Shown here one piece after another: positions 1 to 6,796 of a stretch of DNA of 7,725 bases. The first letter of the stretch is position 1. Each line of letters begins with the position of its first letter. Both the position numbers and the translations under genes were made by a program. The notes under the pieces were generated by a model. The model was not told the origin of the DNA. It saw only the letters and a list, made by a program, of their open reading frames with translations, and searched no databases. The stretch covers positions 1 to 7,725 of the forward strand of contig JALVEU010000321.1 of assembly GCA_027030565.1 (NCBI GenBank), in the 5' to 3' direction. Source of the stretch: Gammaproteobacteria bacterium (GTDB lineage Bacteria; Pseudomonadota; Gammaproteobacteria; JAJDOJ01).

Positions 1-967
1 ACAGATAGCGATAGGTCCCGTTGGCGCCGGTGGGCGGGTTGTTGAACACCGAGCGCAGCGCGCTGTCGATGGTGAGCAGACTGTTGTCGCCGGACAGTTG
101 TGATGAGCGCAGCTCGCCCATCAGGTCCTGCAGGTCGTTGTACGCATCCACGAACGCCTGCACCTTTTCGCGCACCGCGGCCCGGTCGCGCTCAACGGTG
201 ATGGTGTGGACGTTGCCAGGGTCTGCACTGACCAGCTGCAAGGTCACCCCCTGGACGGCATCGGTGACGGTATTGGAAGACCGGGTGACCGTGTAGGTGC
301 CGTCGATGCGCAGCTCGGCGTCCTCGGCGGCCACGATGGTGGAGAAGCCGAACGGGTCGGCGATGGTCCCACCTCCGGAGTCCGTGAACGCCACGTTGAC
401 AGCATTGGCGGTGCCGGACTGGGTCGCCGTCAGCGTCAGGTGATAGGTGGTGTCGTCCACCTTCACCACACTGGCCGTGACCCCGGTGTTGTCTCCTGCG
501 TCGTTGATGGCGTCGCGGATCTGGTAGAGGGTCTTGCCCCCGTACTCGACCTCGAAGGCGGCGCCGTTCACGGTCAAGGTCATGCGATCCCCGGCGCTGC
601 CCACGGTGGTGGTGTCCGCATCGCCGAAGGCGGTAGAGCCCAGTTTGTGGGACTGAGCCAGACGCAGCACCTCCACGGTGTAGCTGCCGGTTCCCGCACT
701 CCCGCTGGCCTGGGCCGTGAGCACGTCTTCTGCACTGCTGCTCACGCTGAACAGGTCGAAGGCGTCCAGCGAGGCCAGGTCCCTGGCCGCGGACTGAAAG
801 TCGGACAGCGCGCTCTTCAGGCGTCCGTAGGCGCTGAGCTGGGCCTCCAAGTCGCTGCGGTCACGCTGCAACGCGCGCAGCGGTTCGCTCTCCACCTCCA
901 TCAACTGCTTGACGATGGAGTTCACGTCCAGGCCCGAACCCACACCCGGTGAGCTGATCGTCGGCAC
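1..967 (-). CDS. fliD: Flagellar hook-associated protein 2 / filament cap FliD (3' end cut off by window edge)
   Basis: FliD forms the oligomeric cap at the distal end of the flagellum and helps exported flagellin subunits fold into the filament. The window holds the first 322 residues; the C-terminal part lies beyond the left edge. The N terminus has the typical FliD opening (ISSPGVGSGLDVNSIVKQLM, residues 4-23), followed by a heptad-like helix (about 24-70) as in the FliD_N domain. A beta-rich, Ser/Thr/Gly-rich middle follows, and the start of FliD_C is seen near residues 218-283 (DAELRIDG, DAVQGVTLQL, then a helix ending in FVDAYNDLQDLM). The start is GTG at 967-965: an in-frame TGA lies just upstream, and a GAGGT Shine-Dalgarno element sits 6-7 nt before it. 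It follows flaG by 85 nt with no recognisable sigma-28 promoter between them, so cotranscription with flaG is likely. The family call is firm; the total length is unknown. Confidence 0.95.
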   Translation of the reverse strand, partial: MPTISSPGVGSGLDVNSIVKQLMEVESEPLRALQRDRSDLEAQLSAYGRLKSALSDFQSAARDLASLDAFDLFSVSSSAEDVLTAQASGSAGTGSYTVEVLRLAQSHKLGSTAFGDADTTTVGSAGDRMTLTVNGAAFEVEYGGKTLYQIRDAINDAGDNTGVTASVVKVDDTTYHLTLTATQSGTANAVNVAFTDSGGGTIADPFGFSTIVAAEDAELRIDGTYTVTRSSNTVTDAVQGVTLQLVSADPGNVHTITVERDRAAVREKVQAFVDAYNDLQDLMGELRSSQLSGDNSLLTIDSALRSVFNNPPTGANGTYRYL

Positions 968-1052
968 GTCGCTACCTCACAGTCGCGTAGAATCCCGATA
1001 CACCCGCGGGGGACGATCCCGCAGGATCCCAACAAGCAAGAGCGGTACCAGA

Positions 1053-1460
1053 TCAGGCCCGCTCCTGGAGCAGCACCCCGTCGGTCAGCGCCCGCAGCCG
1101 CCGGGAGACCTCCACGATCTCCTCCGGAGGGATCTGCCGGATGACCTCGTTGGTCTCCCGGTCCACCACCCGAACGATGGTCTCCCCGCTCTGCCGATCG
1201 ACCTGGAACTGGAGCTCCCTGCGCACGGTCTGGACGAAGTCCTGGATCCGTGTGACCGCATCGTCGAGCTCCCTCTGATCGACGGTGCCCTGCCGATTCT
1301 CCCGGTCCGGCCGGCCGATGCTTGCCGCCAGCGGCACCACGCCGGCAAGTGTCGGCCGCGCGGCACTAGCCTCGTCGGGTGCACTGGGCGGGGGCTGGGA
1401 CTGGCCGTCGCCCGCGGTTCCGGCGTTCCTGACCACGGTCAAGGGTGTTTCGATGGCCAT
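1053..1460 (-). CDS. flaG: FlaG family flagellar protein
   Basis: This is a 135-residue protein of the FlaG family, a small flagellar protein usually encoded between fliC and fliD. In other bacteria its loss alters filament length; its biochemical role is poorly defined. The N-terminal half (about 1-60) is low-complexity and rich in Ala, Pro and Gly, as is usual for the family. The conserved half starts with a helix (about 62-82). It then carries the family signature at residues 83-115: LQFQVDRQSGETIVRVVD followed by RETNEVIRQIPPEE. The ATG at 1460 is preceded by a purine-rich GGAAGGGGAAG ribosome-binding region. The gene lies 83 nt after the fliC stop, separated by two hairpins, and 85 nt before fliD. 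It has no visible promoter of its own and probably depends on read-through from fliC. Confidence 0.93.
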   Translation of the reverse strand: MAIETPLTVVRNAGTAGDGQSQPPPSAPDEASAARPTLAGVVPLAASIGRPDRENRQGTVDQRELDDAVTRIQDFVQTVRRELQFQVDRQSGETIVRVVDRETNEVIRQIPPEEIVEVSRRLRALTDGVLLQERA

Positions 1461-1481
1461 CGTACTTCCCCTTCCTTGTGA

Positions 1482-1494
1482 GCTCGTCTCGAGC
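1482..1494 (-). repeat. Small inverted repeat abutting the fliC-flaG hairpin
   Basis: A perfect 5-bp inverted repeat (GCTCG / CGAGC) with a 3-nt loop begins immediately where the larger hairpin at 1495-1532 ends, so the fliC-flaG spacer can form two back-to-back stem-loops in RNA. It lies 21-33 nt upstream of the flaG start, just upstream of the purine-rich ribosome-binding region. It is short enough to be chance; its contiguity with the larger hairpin is the reason to list it. Confidence 0.4.
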
Positions 1495-1532
1495 GGTACC
1501 GCCCGCCCCGTCTAAGGGGGACGGGCGGTACC
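1495..1532 (-). terminator. Strong hairpin after fliC without U-tract (partial terminator, attenuator or mRNA-stabilising stem)
   Basis: An 11-bp perfect inverted repeat (GGTACCGCCCG / CGGGCGGTACC) closes on a further CCCC/GGGG pairing with one unpaired base and a loop of about six nt. It starts 11 nt after the fliC stop codon. Read on the minus strand it is not followed by a run of T, so it does not meet the usual intrinsic-terminator pattern. It may act as a leaky terminator or as a 3' stabilising structure that raises fliC mRNA over flaG-fliD. The structure is directly visible; the function is inferred. Confidence 0.6.
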
Positions 1533-1543
1533 ACCGGCCGCGG

Positions 1544-2377
1544 TTACTGCAGGAGGGCCAGCGCGCCCTGCGGCAACGAGTTGGCCTGGCTGACCATGGC
1601 CACACCCGCCTGCTGGAGGATCTGGGCACGAGTCAGGCGTGCAGTCTCCGCGGCGAAGTCGGTGTCCTGGATGCGGCTGCGTGCCGCGGTCAGGTTCTCC
1701 GCGTAGTTCTGCAGATTGGCGATCACCGCCTCGAAACGGTTCTGCACCGCACCGAAGGTCGCCCGATTGGAGGCCACCGTCGTGATGTCGCTGTCGATGC
1801 TGCTCAGCGCGGCCGATGCGGCGGCGGAAGTCGACACGTCGATGGTGCCGGTGGCCGAGAGCGAGGAGTTGTAGGCGTTCAGCCCGGTGAGGTTCGCACC
1901 GGTGAAGGTGACCTGGTTGTCGGCCTGGCCGTCCATGCCCACCTGGAAGGTCAGGGAGGTGGAGCCGCTCAGCAGCTTCTGACCGTTGAACTCGGTGGTC
2001 TGCACGATGCGCGAGATCTCCTGGGTGAGCTCGTTGACCTCCTTCTGCAGGCCCGTGCGGTCCTCCACGGTGGAGTTGGCGGCCTGCACGGCGATCTCGC
2101 GGATCCGCTGCAGGTTGTTGCCGATCTGGGCCAGGGCGCCCTCGGCGGTCTGAGCCAGAGAGATGCCATCGGCGGCATTACGGCTGGCCTGGTTCAAACC
2201 CCGGATGTCGGCCGTCATCTGCTCGACGGCGTACATACCGGCGGCGTCGTCCTTGGCGCTGTTGATCCGCAGTCCCGAAGACAACCGCTGCACGGACAGG
2301 GCCAGATCATTTTGGGTCTTGGAAAGGTTGCGCTGGGCATTCAGCGACATGATGTTGGTGTTGATGACCATTGCCAT
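1544..2377 (-). CDS. fliC: Flagellin (filament structural protein)
   Basis: This is the flagellar filament subunit, exported through the flagellar type III apparatus and polymerised beneath the FliD cap. The 277-residue product has a textbook N-terminal flagellin domain (about 1-136): MAMVINTNIMSLNAQRNL, then RLSSGLRINSAKDDAAG and LQRIREIAVQ. It also has a canonical C-terminal domain (about 205-277): RIQDTDFAAETARLTRAQIL, then QQAGVAM, ending in ALALLQ. The roughly 70-residue centre (137-204) is short and rich in Ser, Thr and Ala, so the large outer D2/D3 domains of enteric flagellins are absent. There is no cysteine. The ATG at 2377 is chosen because GGAGG lies 8 nt upstream and translation from there gives the conserved flagellin N terminus; an in-frame extension to 2464 would add 29 non-flagellin residues. 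Expression is probably driven by the sigma-28 promoter at 2470-2496. The neighbouring sugar-modification genes suggest the filament is glycosylated on the central Ser/Thr region (inference). Confidence 0.97.
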   Translation of the reverse strand: MAMVINTNIMSLNAQRNLSKTQNDLALSVQRLSSGLRINSAKDDAAGMYAVEQMTADIRGLNQASRNAADGISLAQTAEGALAQIGNNLQRIREIAVQAANSTVEDRTGLQKEVNELTQEISRIVQTTEFNGQKLLSGSTSLTFQVGMDGQADNQVTFTGANLTGLNAYNSSLSATGTIDVSTSAAASAALSSIDSDITTVASNRATFGAVQNRFEAVIANLQNYAENLTAARSRIQDTDFAAETARLTRAQILQQAGVAMVSQANSLPQGALALLQ

Positions 2378-2381
2378 GGGT

Positions 2382-2390
2382 GGTTCCTCC
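2382..2390 (-). promoter_or_regulatory. Ribosome-binding site of fliC
   Basis: GGAGGAACC on the minus strand, with the GGAGG core ending 8 nt before the ATG at 2377. This near-perfect Shine-Dalgarno sequence fixes the flagellin start and excludes the upstream in-frame codons. A second ATG at 2371 (the third codon) is less well spaced. Strong translation fits a highly expressed filament protein. Confidence 0.85.
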
Positions 2391-2469
2391 GTTGATTTGG
2401 CCACTAAGGCTGTGCGGTGGGGGACTCTTCCCTGCGGACATCCTTGCGGACACCACCGCTTCACCCTAT

Positions 2470-2496
2470 GTATCGGCCGCGGCGCCGAAAGCTTTA
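2470..2496 (-). promoter_or_regulatory. Sigma-28 (FliA) flagellar promoter of fliC
   Basis: On the minus strand the sequence reads TAAAGCTT (2496-2489), an 11-nt spacer (2488-2478), then GCCGATAC (2477-2470). This matches the enterobacterial FliA consensus TAAAGTTT-N11-GCCGATAA with exact spacing; only two bases differ. Transcription would begin a few nt downstream, near 2460-2465, leaving a leader of roughly 85 nt before the fliC ATG. The promoter implies late-class expression, with fliC and possibly flaG and fliD switched on after hook completion. I saw no comparable site before flaG or fliD. Confidence 0.92.
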
Positions 2497-2502
2497 GGCG
2501 CC
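2481..2502. repeat. 22-bp near-perfect palindrome overlapping the fliC promoter -35 box
   Basis: GGCGCC flanks both sides of a central AAAGCTTT, giving a 22-bp inverted repeat with one mismatched base pair (2487 against 2496). It covers the whole -35 box and most of the spacer of the sigma-28 promoter. Its symmetry would suit a dimeric DNA-binding protein. It could also be a hairpin at the end of the upstream glycosyltransferase transcript, although no T-run follows on the minus strand. The symmetry is visible; any role is inferred. Confidence 0.55.
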
Positions 2503-2629
2503 GGGAGGAGACCGTTGGTCGGGCGTCTGGGCCCGTCCATGGGCCGCCGGCATTCGCGTCAAGCCGGATGCGCCCTCGGTAGGCAGGGGGCAGACGCGCG
2601 TCCGGTCCCGGGCGCGCCAGGAGGACGCA

Positions 2630-5600
2630 TCAGGAGCCGCCCGCCGCCAGGCGCGTCTGCGCCGTGTGCGGCTGCGTGTCCTCGCGGCCGGTGGTGGCCA
2701 CTGGCCCCACCAAGGCGTGGACCCAGGCCTCCAGGCGATCCTCCAGCATCCAGCCGTTGCGCACCCAGTCCTGGAGGGCGCGCCCCTCTGCTCTTGCGGC
2801 CTCGGGATCGTGGATGCGTTCGCGCAGCGCCTCGATCCAGCGCCTCGGGTCGTTGGGCACGCGGGTCACCGGCGCGCCCTGGTACGGCAGGATGTCGGTG
2901 CAGACCACGGGCCAGCCGAAATAGCCGTACTCGAGGATCCGCAGATTGCTCTTGGCCTCGTTGAAGGGATTGAGCTCCAGGGGCGCCACGGCCAGATCCA
3001 GGTCCAGGCCGGCCAGCTTCGCCACGTAGTCCTCGTAGCCGACCTCGAACGCATGGACCTCCGCGGCATAGGGGCGCAACGCCTCCGGACACATGCCGAA
3101 GAAGACCCAGTCCACCTCCCCGGCGGTGGCCTCCACCACCGGCACCATGAGCTCCAGATCGCCCTGATGCTGCTGGGCCCCCGCCCAGCCCACACGCGGG
3201 CGCGCATGTTCCCGCCTGCGAGGCTCGTGACGACCCCAGATGTCCCGCTCCAGATAGTTGGGGATCACCCGCACGTCGTCGATCATGGCAGCACAGAGCT
3301 CGGCCAGCGGTGTGGTGGTGACCACGGCCCGGTGGCAGTGCCGCAGGGCCGCGCGCAGGCGGCGGCGTGCGTCCCGGAAGCTGCCCGTGAAGCGCCGATA
3401 GGCACTGCTCTTCTCGGGTACTGCGGTGACCAGGTCGTCCAGACCGTACACCAACTCCAGATCCAAGAGCTCCCGGGCGCGTTCCAGGAGCGCCAGCTCC
3501 ACATCGGCCAAGGCCGCATGGACCAGAAGCGTGTCGGCCCTAGCGCGCAGCAGCTCGCCCAGGGTGGGGACGCGCGTGTGCAGATAGCGCTTGGACTGCA
3601 CCACGTCGGTCTGCGCGTGGCCGGCGCGGCTCAGCGCCCGGAGGGGGTGGATCACGCGATATTCGCCGCTGCCGCCGCCTGAGGCGACGCCCAGGATGCG
3701 CGGCCGGTCGTGGAAGTTGGGATCCCAGTTGATCACCACCTCGGACTCGACGGAGGCCTCCCGGCGCTGCAGGCTCAAGTGCCGGTTGTAGGCGGGGTCC
3801 TCGGCGAGCCGTTGCCGCCAGCGTGCCACCAGGGCACGGTCTTCACGCCGCGCCTCAATGGCGCGCTGGGCAGCGCCCGACGGATCCCCCACCACTTCGC
3901 TCAGGCTGGCGCTGCCGTGGTGCACCAGCGTGGCATGTGGGGTCCACACCACCCGGTAGCCCATCTCGCCGAGCTTCAGGCAGAGGTCCACGTCGTTGTA
4001 GAGCACGGCGAAGTGCTCCTCGTCCATGCCGCCGGCCTGGCGGTAGAGATCCGCGCGCACCAGCAGGCACGCCCCGGTGACCGCCGAGAGCTCTTGCGCC
4101 ACCTGCGCCCGGCCGAGATAACCGGGATCGTCCAGTTCCAACAGCCCCAGATAGGGGTGATCGGCCAGCCGCGCCTGGCCCATGCCCAGGACGACACCCG
4201 CATGCTGCAACCTGCCGGTCTCCGGGTAGACCAGGCGTGCACCCACCGCGCCCACGTCCGGGCGCTGGGCATGGGCCATGAGTTCGTCCAGCCATTCGGC
4301 CTGGACGATCTGCGTGTCGTTGTTGAGGAACAAGAGATAGGCCCCACGCGCGTGGCGCGCCGCCAGATTGCTCTGTGCGGCATAGTTGAAGGGCCGTGGA
4401 TAGCGAATCACCGAGACCCGCTCCGGAAAACGCGACTCGAGGGCGGCGAGATAGGCGAGCGTGTCCGGGTCCTCGCTCTGGTTGTCCACCACGATGAGCT
4501 CGAACGGCGCATAGCGCGTCTTGCTGAACAGACTCTCCACACAGGGCTCGAGGTATTCCAGCTTGTCGCGGGTGTGCACCACGACACTCACCAGGGGCGC
4601 ACCGGGATGCCGGTAGCGCACGTGCTGGGTACCCGGCAGCAGGCCGGGCTCCACGGTGGCGTCGATCCGGCAGCGCCGCAGATGGGCCTCCACCACCGCC
4701 CGGCCGGCCTCCCCGGACACCGGTGCCGGGCCTTGGGCCGGCTCGTGGTACAACACGTCGGCGATGTGACCCATGGCCGCGTCCCCGAAGGATTCCCAGA
4801 CCCTGAAGGCGAGTTCCCAGGCGGCCGCCTCCCCGCCCTCGGGGTAGCCGCCGCAGGTCCAGAGCGCGTCGCTGCGCACCAGGGCGAACGGCCCCATGTA
4901 GGGCATGGCCCGCAGCAGATCCAGATTGAAGTCCGGACGGAAGCGCGGGTCGCAGCGCTCTCCCCGCTCGTCGAGGCGGTCGGAGTCGGTGTAGATGAAG
5001 CACCAGTCGGGCCGGATCTGGACGTAGTCGCCGCACTTGATGAGCAGCTCCGGGGCGAGCCGCAGCCCCGGCGGGATCCACGCCACCCAGTCGGCCCCGG
5101 TCTCCGCCACTGCCAGATTGACGGCGGCGGCGGGATCGGCCTCCGGATCGACCTCGATCCACTCCAGGTTGGGCAGCTCCTCGAAGGCCGGCTGCGGACA
5201 CGGCTGGGGCGAGACCACGGTCAGACCCCAGTGCGGATACAGTTGGATCGACAGGCTGTCCAGGGTGTCGGCCAGGAGCGTCTCCTCCCCCGGCAGGACC
5301 TGCATCACCAGATGGAAGGCGGGGCGCTGGCGCCAGCGCAGCATCATGCGTTCGGCGAACAGTTCCCCCTCGATGACCTCCAGGGAATGCTTGCGGCGCC
5401 ACAGCGCATAGTCCTCCTCCACCACGGGTTGCAGGGCACCGTGCAGGGCCGCGGCGGCATCGGAGGCCGTGCCGGAGGTCGGGTCCACCTCCTGCCAGGC
5501 GGTCTCCCGCCAGTGACTTTCGCCCGTGGGGCGCCAGTGCAGGTGCCGATCCCAATGCTCGGGATCGTGGAGGCCGAGTCGTGCCGCTCGCGCCCGCAGC

Positions 5601-6796
5601 GCCTCCCAGGAGGCCTCGACCCGGCCCTGCACCTCGGGGGCACGCTGGTGCTGGGCCTCGTGGACGCGAAAGGCGCTCAACGCCTCGGTGAGATACACAC
5701 ACTCGCCCTGCCCCAACAGGCGCACCCACAGAGCGAGGTCGCCGATCCCGGGGGTGGGTTCGCCGTCCAGGCTCAGCGCATAGGGACGGACACCGGCCAC
5801 GTCCGCGCGCCGGAACAGCACCGTCGAGGGTTCCCCCAGCAGGTTGCGCCCCACGGTGAGCAGGCCTTCGGCCAGACTGCGCCCCTCCAGCACGGCATCG
5901 GCGGGCAGCATCAGTCCGACCTCGTCGATGCGCCGGCCCTCGGCGTCGATGATCTCCCGCCGCGAGGCGGCCAGCCGCGCCCCCGGCTCGGCGAGCAGGG
6001 CACCGAGCAACCGTTCCACACATCGGGGCGCCAGCCGGTCGTCGTCGTTCAGGAACTTGACGAACGTGCCCCGGGCCAACTCCAGGCAACGCATGTAGTT
6101 GCCGCGGGCGCCCAGGCGCTGCGGGTTGCGCTCATAGCGCAGCCGGGGATCGTCCAGCGCGTGGCTGATGCGGGCGATCTCTTCGCCCCCGCTGTCGTCG
6201 CAGACCACGATCTCGATGTTTCGGTAGGTCTGCGCGCACGCGCTGCGCAGGGCCTCCTCGAACCAGGTGGACTTGTACGCGGGGATCAGCACACTGACCA
6301 GGGGCTCCGTTTCGGACTCCGGCAGGCCCCGCCGCTTGGCGCCGAGCACCACCGCATCCCCATCGGGCTCCAGGCCGAGGGCGGCGGCCCAGGCCGGGCG
6401 CGTCGGATCCGTGTCGAAGCCCGCAAGTACCAGGGTCTCGCGCAGCTCCGCCTCGGTGAAGAACCACTGCCAGCCCGCCTCGAAGGCCAGGCGGTTCACC
6501 GCCGACCAGTGTCCGGCATCCCGGGTGCCGGCGGCCGCCTCGGGGTCCGGGACCGAGACCACCAGTTCACCCCCGGGACGCAGGATGCGCCGGCACTCGC
6601 GCAGGAACACCAGCCCCTGGCGCCGCCCCAGGCGGTGGAGGCAGTCGGCCACCACGAGGCGCTCGGCCGAGGCATCGGCCTGGGGCAGGCGGGCCGTGCG
6701 TTCCTCCCAGGTCTGCGGATCCGTGCCGAGGTCGAAGTGGGTGAAGCCGTCCAGGTTCAGGCGGCCGATGGCGAAGCTAATGCGGTGCATGGACAT
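2630..6796 (-). CDS. Multidomain glycosyltransferase (MTase-like, three GT2-type modules, GT4-like), probable flagellin glycosyltransferase
   Basis: This 1388-residue cytoplasmic-type protein has no evident signal peptide or membrane segment. Residues about 1-155 resemble the second half of a class I SAM methyltransferase (LRPGGELVVSVPD at 72-84, WFFTEAELRETLVLAGFD at 111-128) but lack the Gly-rich SAM loop. Residues about 165-385 form a GT2 domain (LIPAYKS, VCDDSGG, FLNDDD at 248-253). Residues about 493-690 form a second GT-A-like module with a divergent YTDSD at 602-606. Residues about 733-1010 form a well-conserved GT2 domain (IVVDNQS, FLNND at 823-827, AVTGACLLVR, NDVDLCL at 934-940). 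Residues about 1032-1365 look like a GT4/GT-B domain (RVGWAGAQQH, then APLELNPFNEAKSNLRILEY at 1271-1290). The ATG at 6796 follows AAGGAG by 9 nt and overlaps the end of the aminotransferase gene by 20 nt, which suggests translational coupling. Position next to fliC suggests flagellin glycosylation, as for the large FgtA-type transferase of Pseudomonas aeruginosa; O-antigen or other surface glycan synthesis is an alternative. Donor and acceptor sugars cannot be read from the sequence. Confidence 0.9.
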   Translation of the reverse strand: MSMHRISFAIGRLNLDGFTHFDLGTDPQTWEERTARLPQADASAERLVVADCLHRLGRRQGLVFLRECRRILRPGGELVVSVPDPEAAAGTRDAGHWSAVNRLAFEAGWQWFFTEAELRETLVLAGFDTDPTRPAWAAALGLEPDGDAVVLGAKRRGLPESETEPLVSVLIPAYKSTWFEEALRSACAQTYRNIEIVVCDDSGGEEIARISHALDDPRLRYERNPQRLGARGNYMRCLELARGTFVKFLNDDDRLAPRCVERLLGALLAEPGARLAASRREIIDAEGRRIDEVGLMLPADAVLEGRSLAEGLLTVGRNLLGEPSTVLFRRADVAGVRPYALSLDGEPTPGIGDLALWVRLLGQGECVYLTEALSAFRVHEAQHQRAPEVQGRVEASWEALRARAARLGLHDPEHWDRHLHWRPTGESHWRETAWQEVDPTSGTASDAAAALHGALQPVVEEDYALWRRKHSLEVIEGELFAERMMLRWRQRPAFHLVMQVLPGEETLLADTLDSLSIQLYPHWGLTVVSPQPCPQPAFEELPNLEWIEVDPEADPAAAVNLAVAETGADWVAWIPPGLRLAPELLIKCGDYVQIRPDWCFIYTDSDRLDERGERCDPRFRPDFNLDLLRAMPYMGPFALVRSDALWTCGGYPEGGEAAAWELAFRVWESFGDAAMGHIADVLYHEPAQGPAPVSGEAGRAVVEAHLRRCRIDATVEPGLLPGTQHVRYRHPGAPLVSVVVHTRDKLEYLEPCVESLFSKTRYAPFELIVVDNQSEDPDTLAYLAALESRFPERVSVIRYPRPFNYAAQSNLAARHARGAYLLFLNNDTQIVQAEWLDELMAHAQRPDVGAVGARLVYPETGRLQHAGVVLGMGQARLADHPYLGLLELDDPGYLGRAQVAQELSAVTGACLLVRADLYRQAGGMDEEHFAVLYNDVDLCLKLGEMGYRVVWTPHATLVHHGSASLSEVVGDPSGAAQRAIEARREDRALVARWRQRLAEDPAYNRHLSLQRREASVESEVVINWDPNFHDRPRILGVASGGGSGEYRVIHPLRALSRAGHAQTDVVQSKRYLHTRVPTLGELLRARADTLLVHAALADVELALLERARELLDLELVYGLDDLVTAVPEKSSAYRRFTGSFRDARRRLRAALRHCHRAVVTTTPLAELCAAMIDDVRVIPNYLERDIWGRHEPRRREHARPRVGWAGAQQHQGDLELMVPVVEATAGEVDWVFFGMCPEALRPYAAEVHAFEVGYEDYVAKLAGLDLDLAVAPLELNPFNEAKSNLRILEYGYFGWPVVCTDILPYQGAPVTRVPNDPRRWIEALRERIHDPEAARAEGRALQDWVRNGWMLEDRLEAWVHALVGPVATTGREDTQPHTAQTRLAAGGS

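Noticed and set aside
206..952. Plus-strand open frame opposite fliD
   Set aside because: The minus strand encodes an unmistakable FliD N terminus; the plus-strand product is a Gly/Val/His-rich shadow.
1006..1022. Small inverted repeat GCGGG/CCCGC between flaG and fliD as a terminator
   Set aside because: The stem is only 5 bp with a 7-nt loop and no T-run follows on the minus strand; fliD more likely depends on read-through.
1445..2395. Plus-strand 316-codon frame opposite fliC
   Set aside because: The minus strand encodes flagellin with conserved ends; the plus frame shows no motif.
2378..2464. N-terminal extension of flagellin by 29 residues
   Set aside because: The extension spans the leader and ribosome-binding site, and the conserved flagellin N terminus begins at the ATG at 2377 with GGAGG in front.
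2530..2567. Two short inverted repeats (GGCCC/GGGCC at 2530-2545 and CCGGC/GCCGG at 2547-2567) as a terminator of the glycosyltransferase
   Set aside because: Each has only a 5-bp stem with a 6- or 11-nt loop and no T-run; such repeats are common by chance in GC-rich DNA.
3855..6089. A 744-codon minus-strand frame inside the glycosyltransferase
   Set aside because: It is an out-of-frame shadow with Arg/Gly/Ala-rich composition, while the overlapping frame carries all the GT2 and GT4 signatures.
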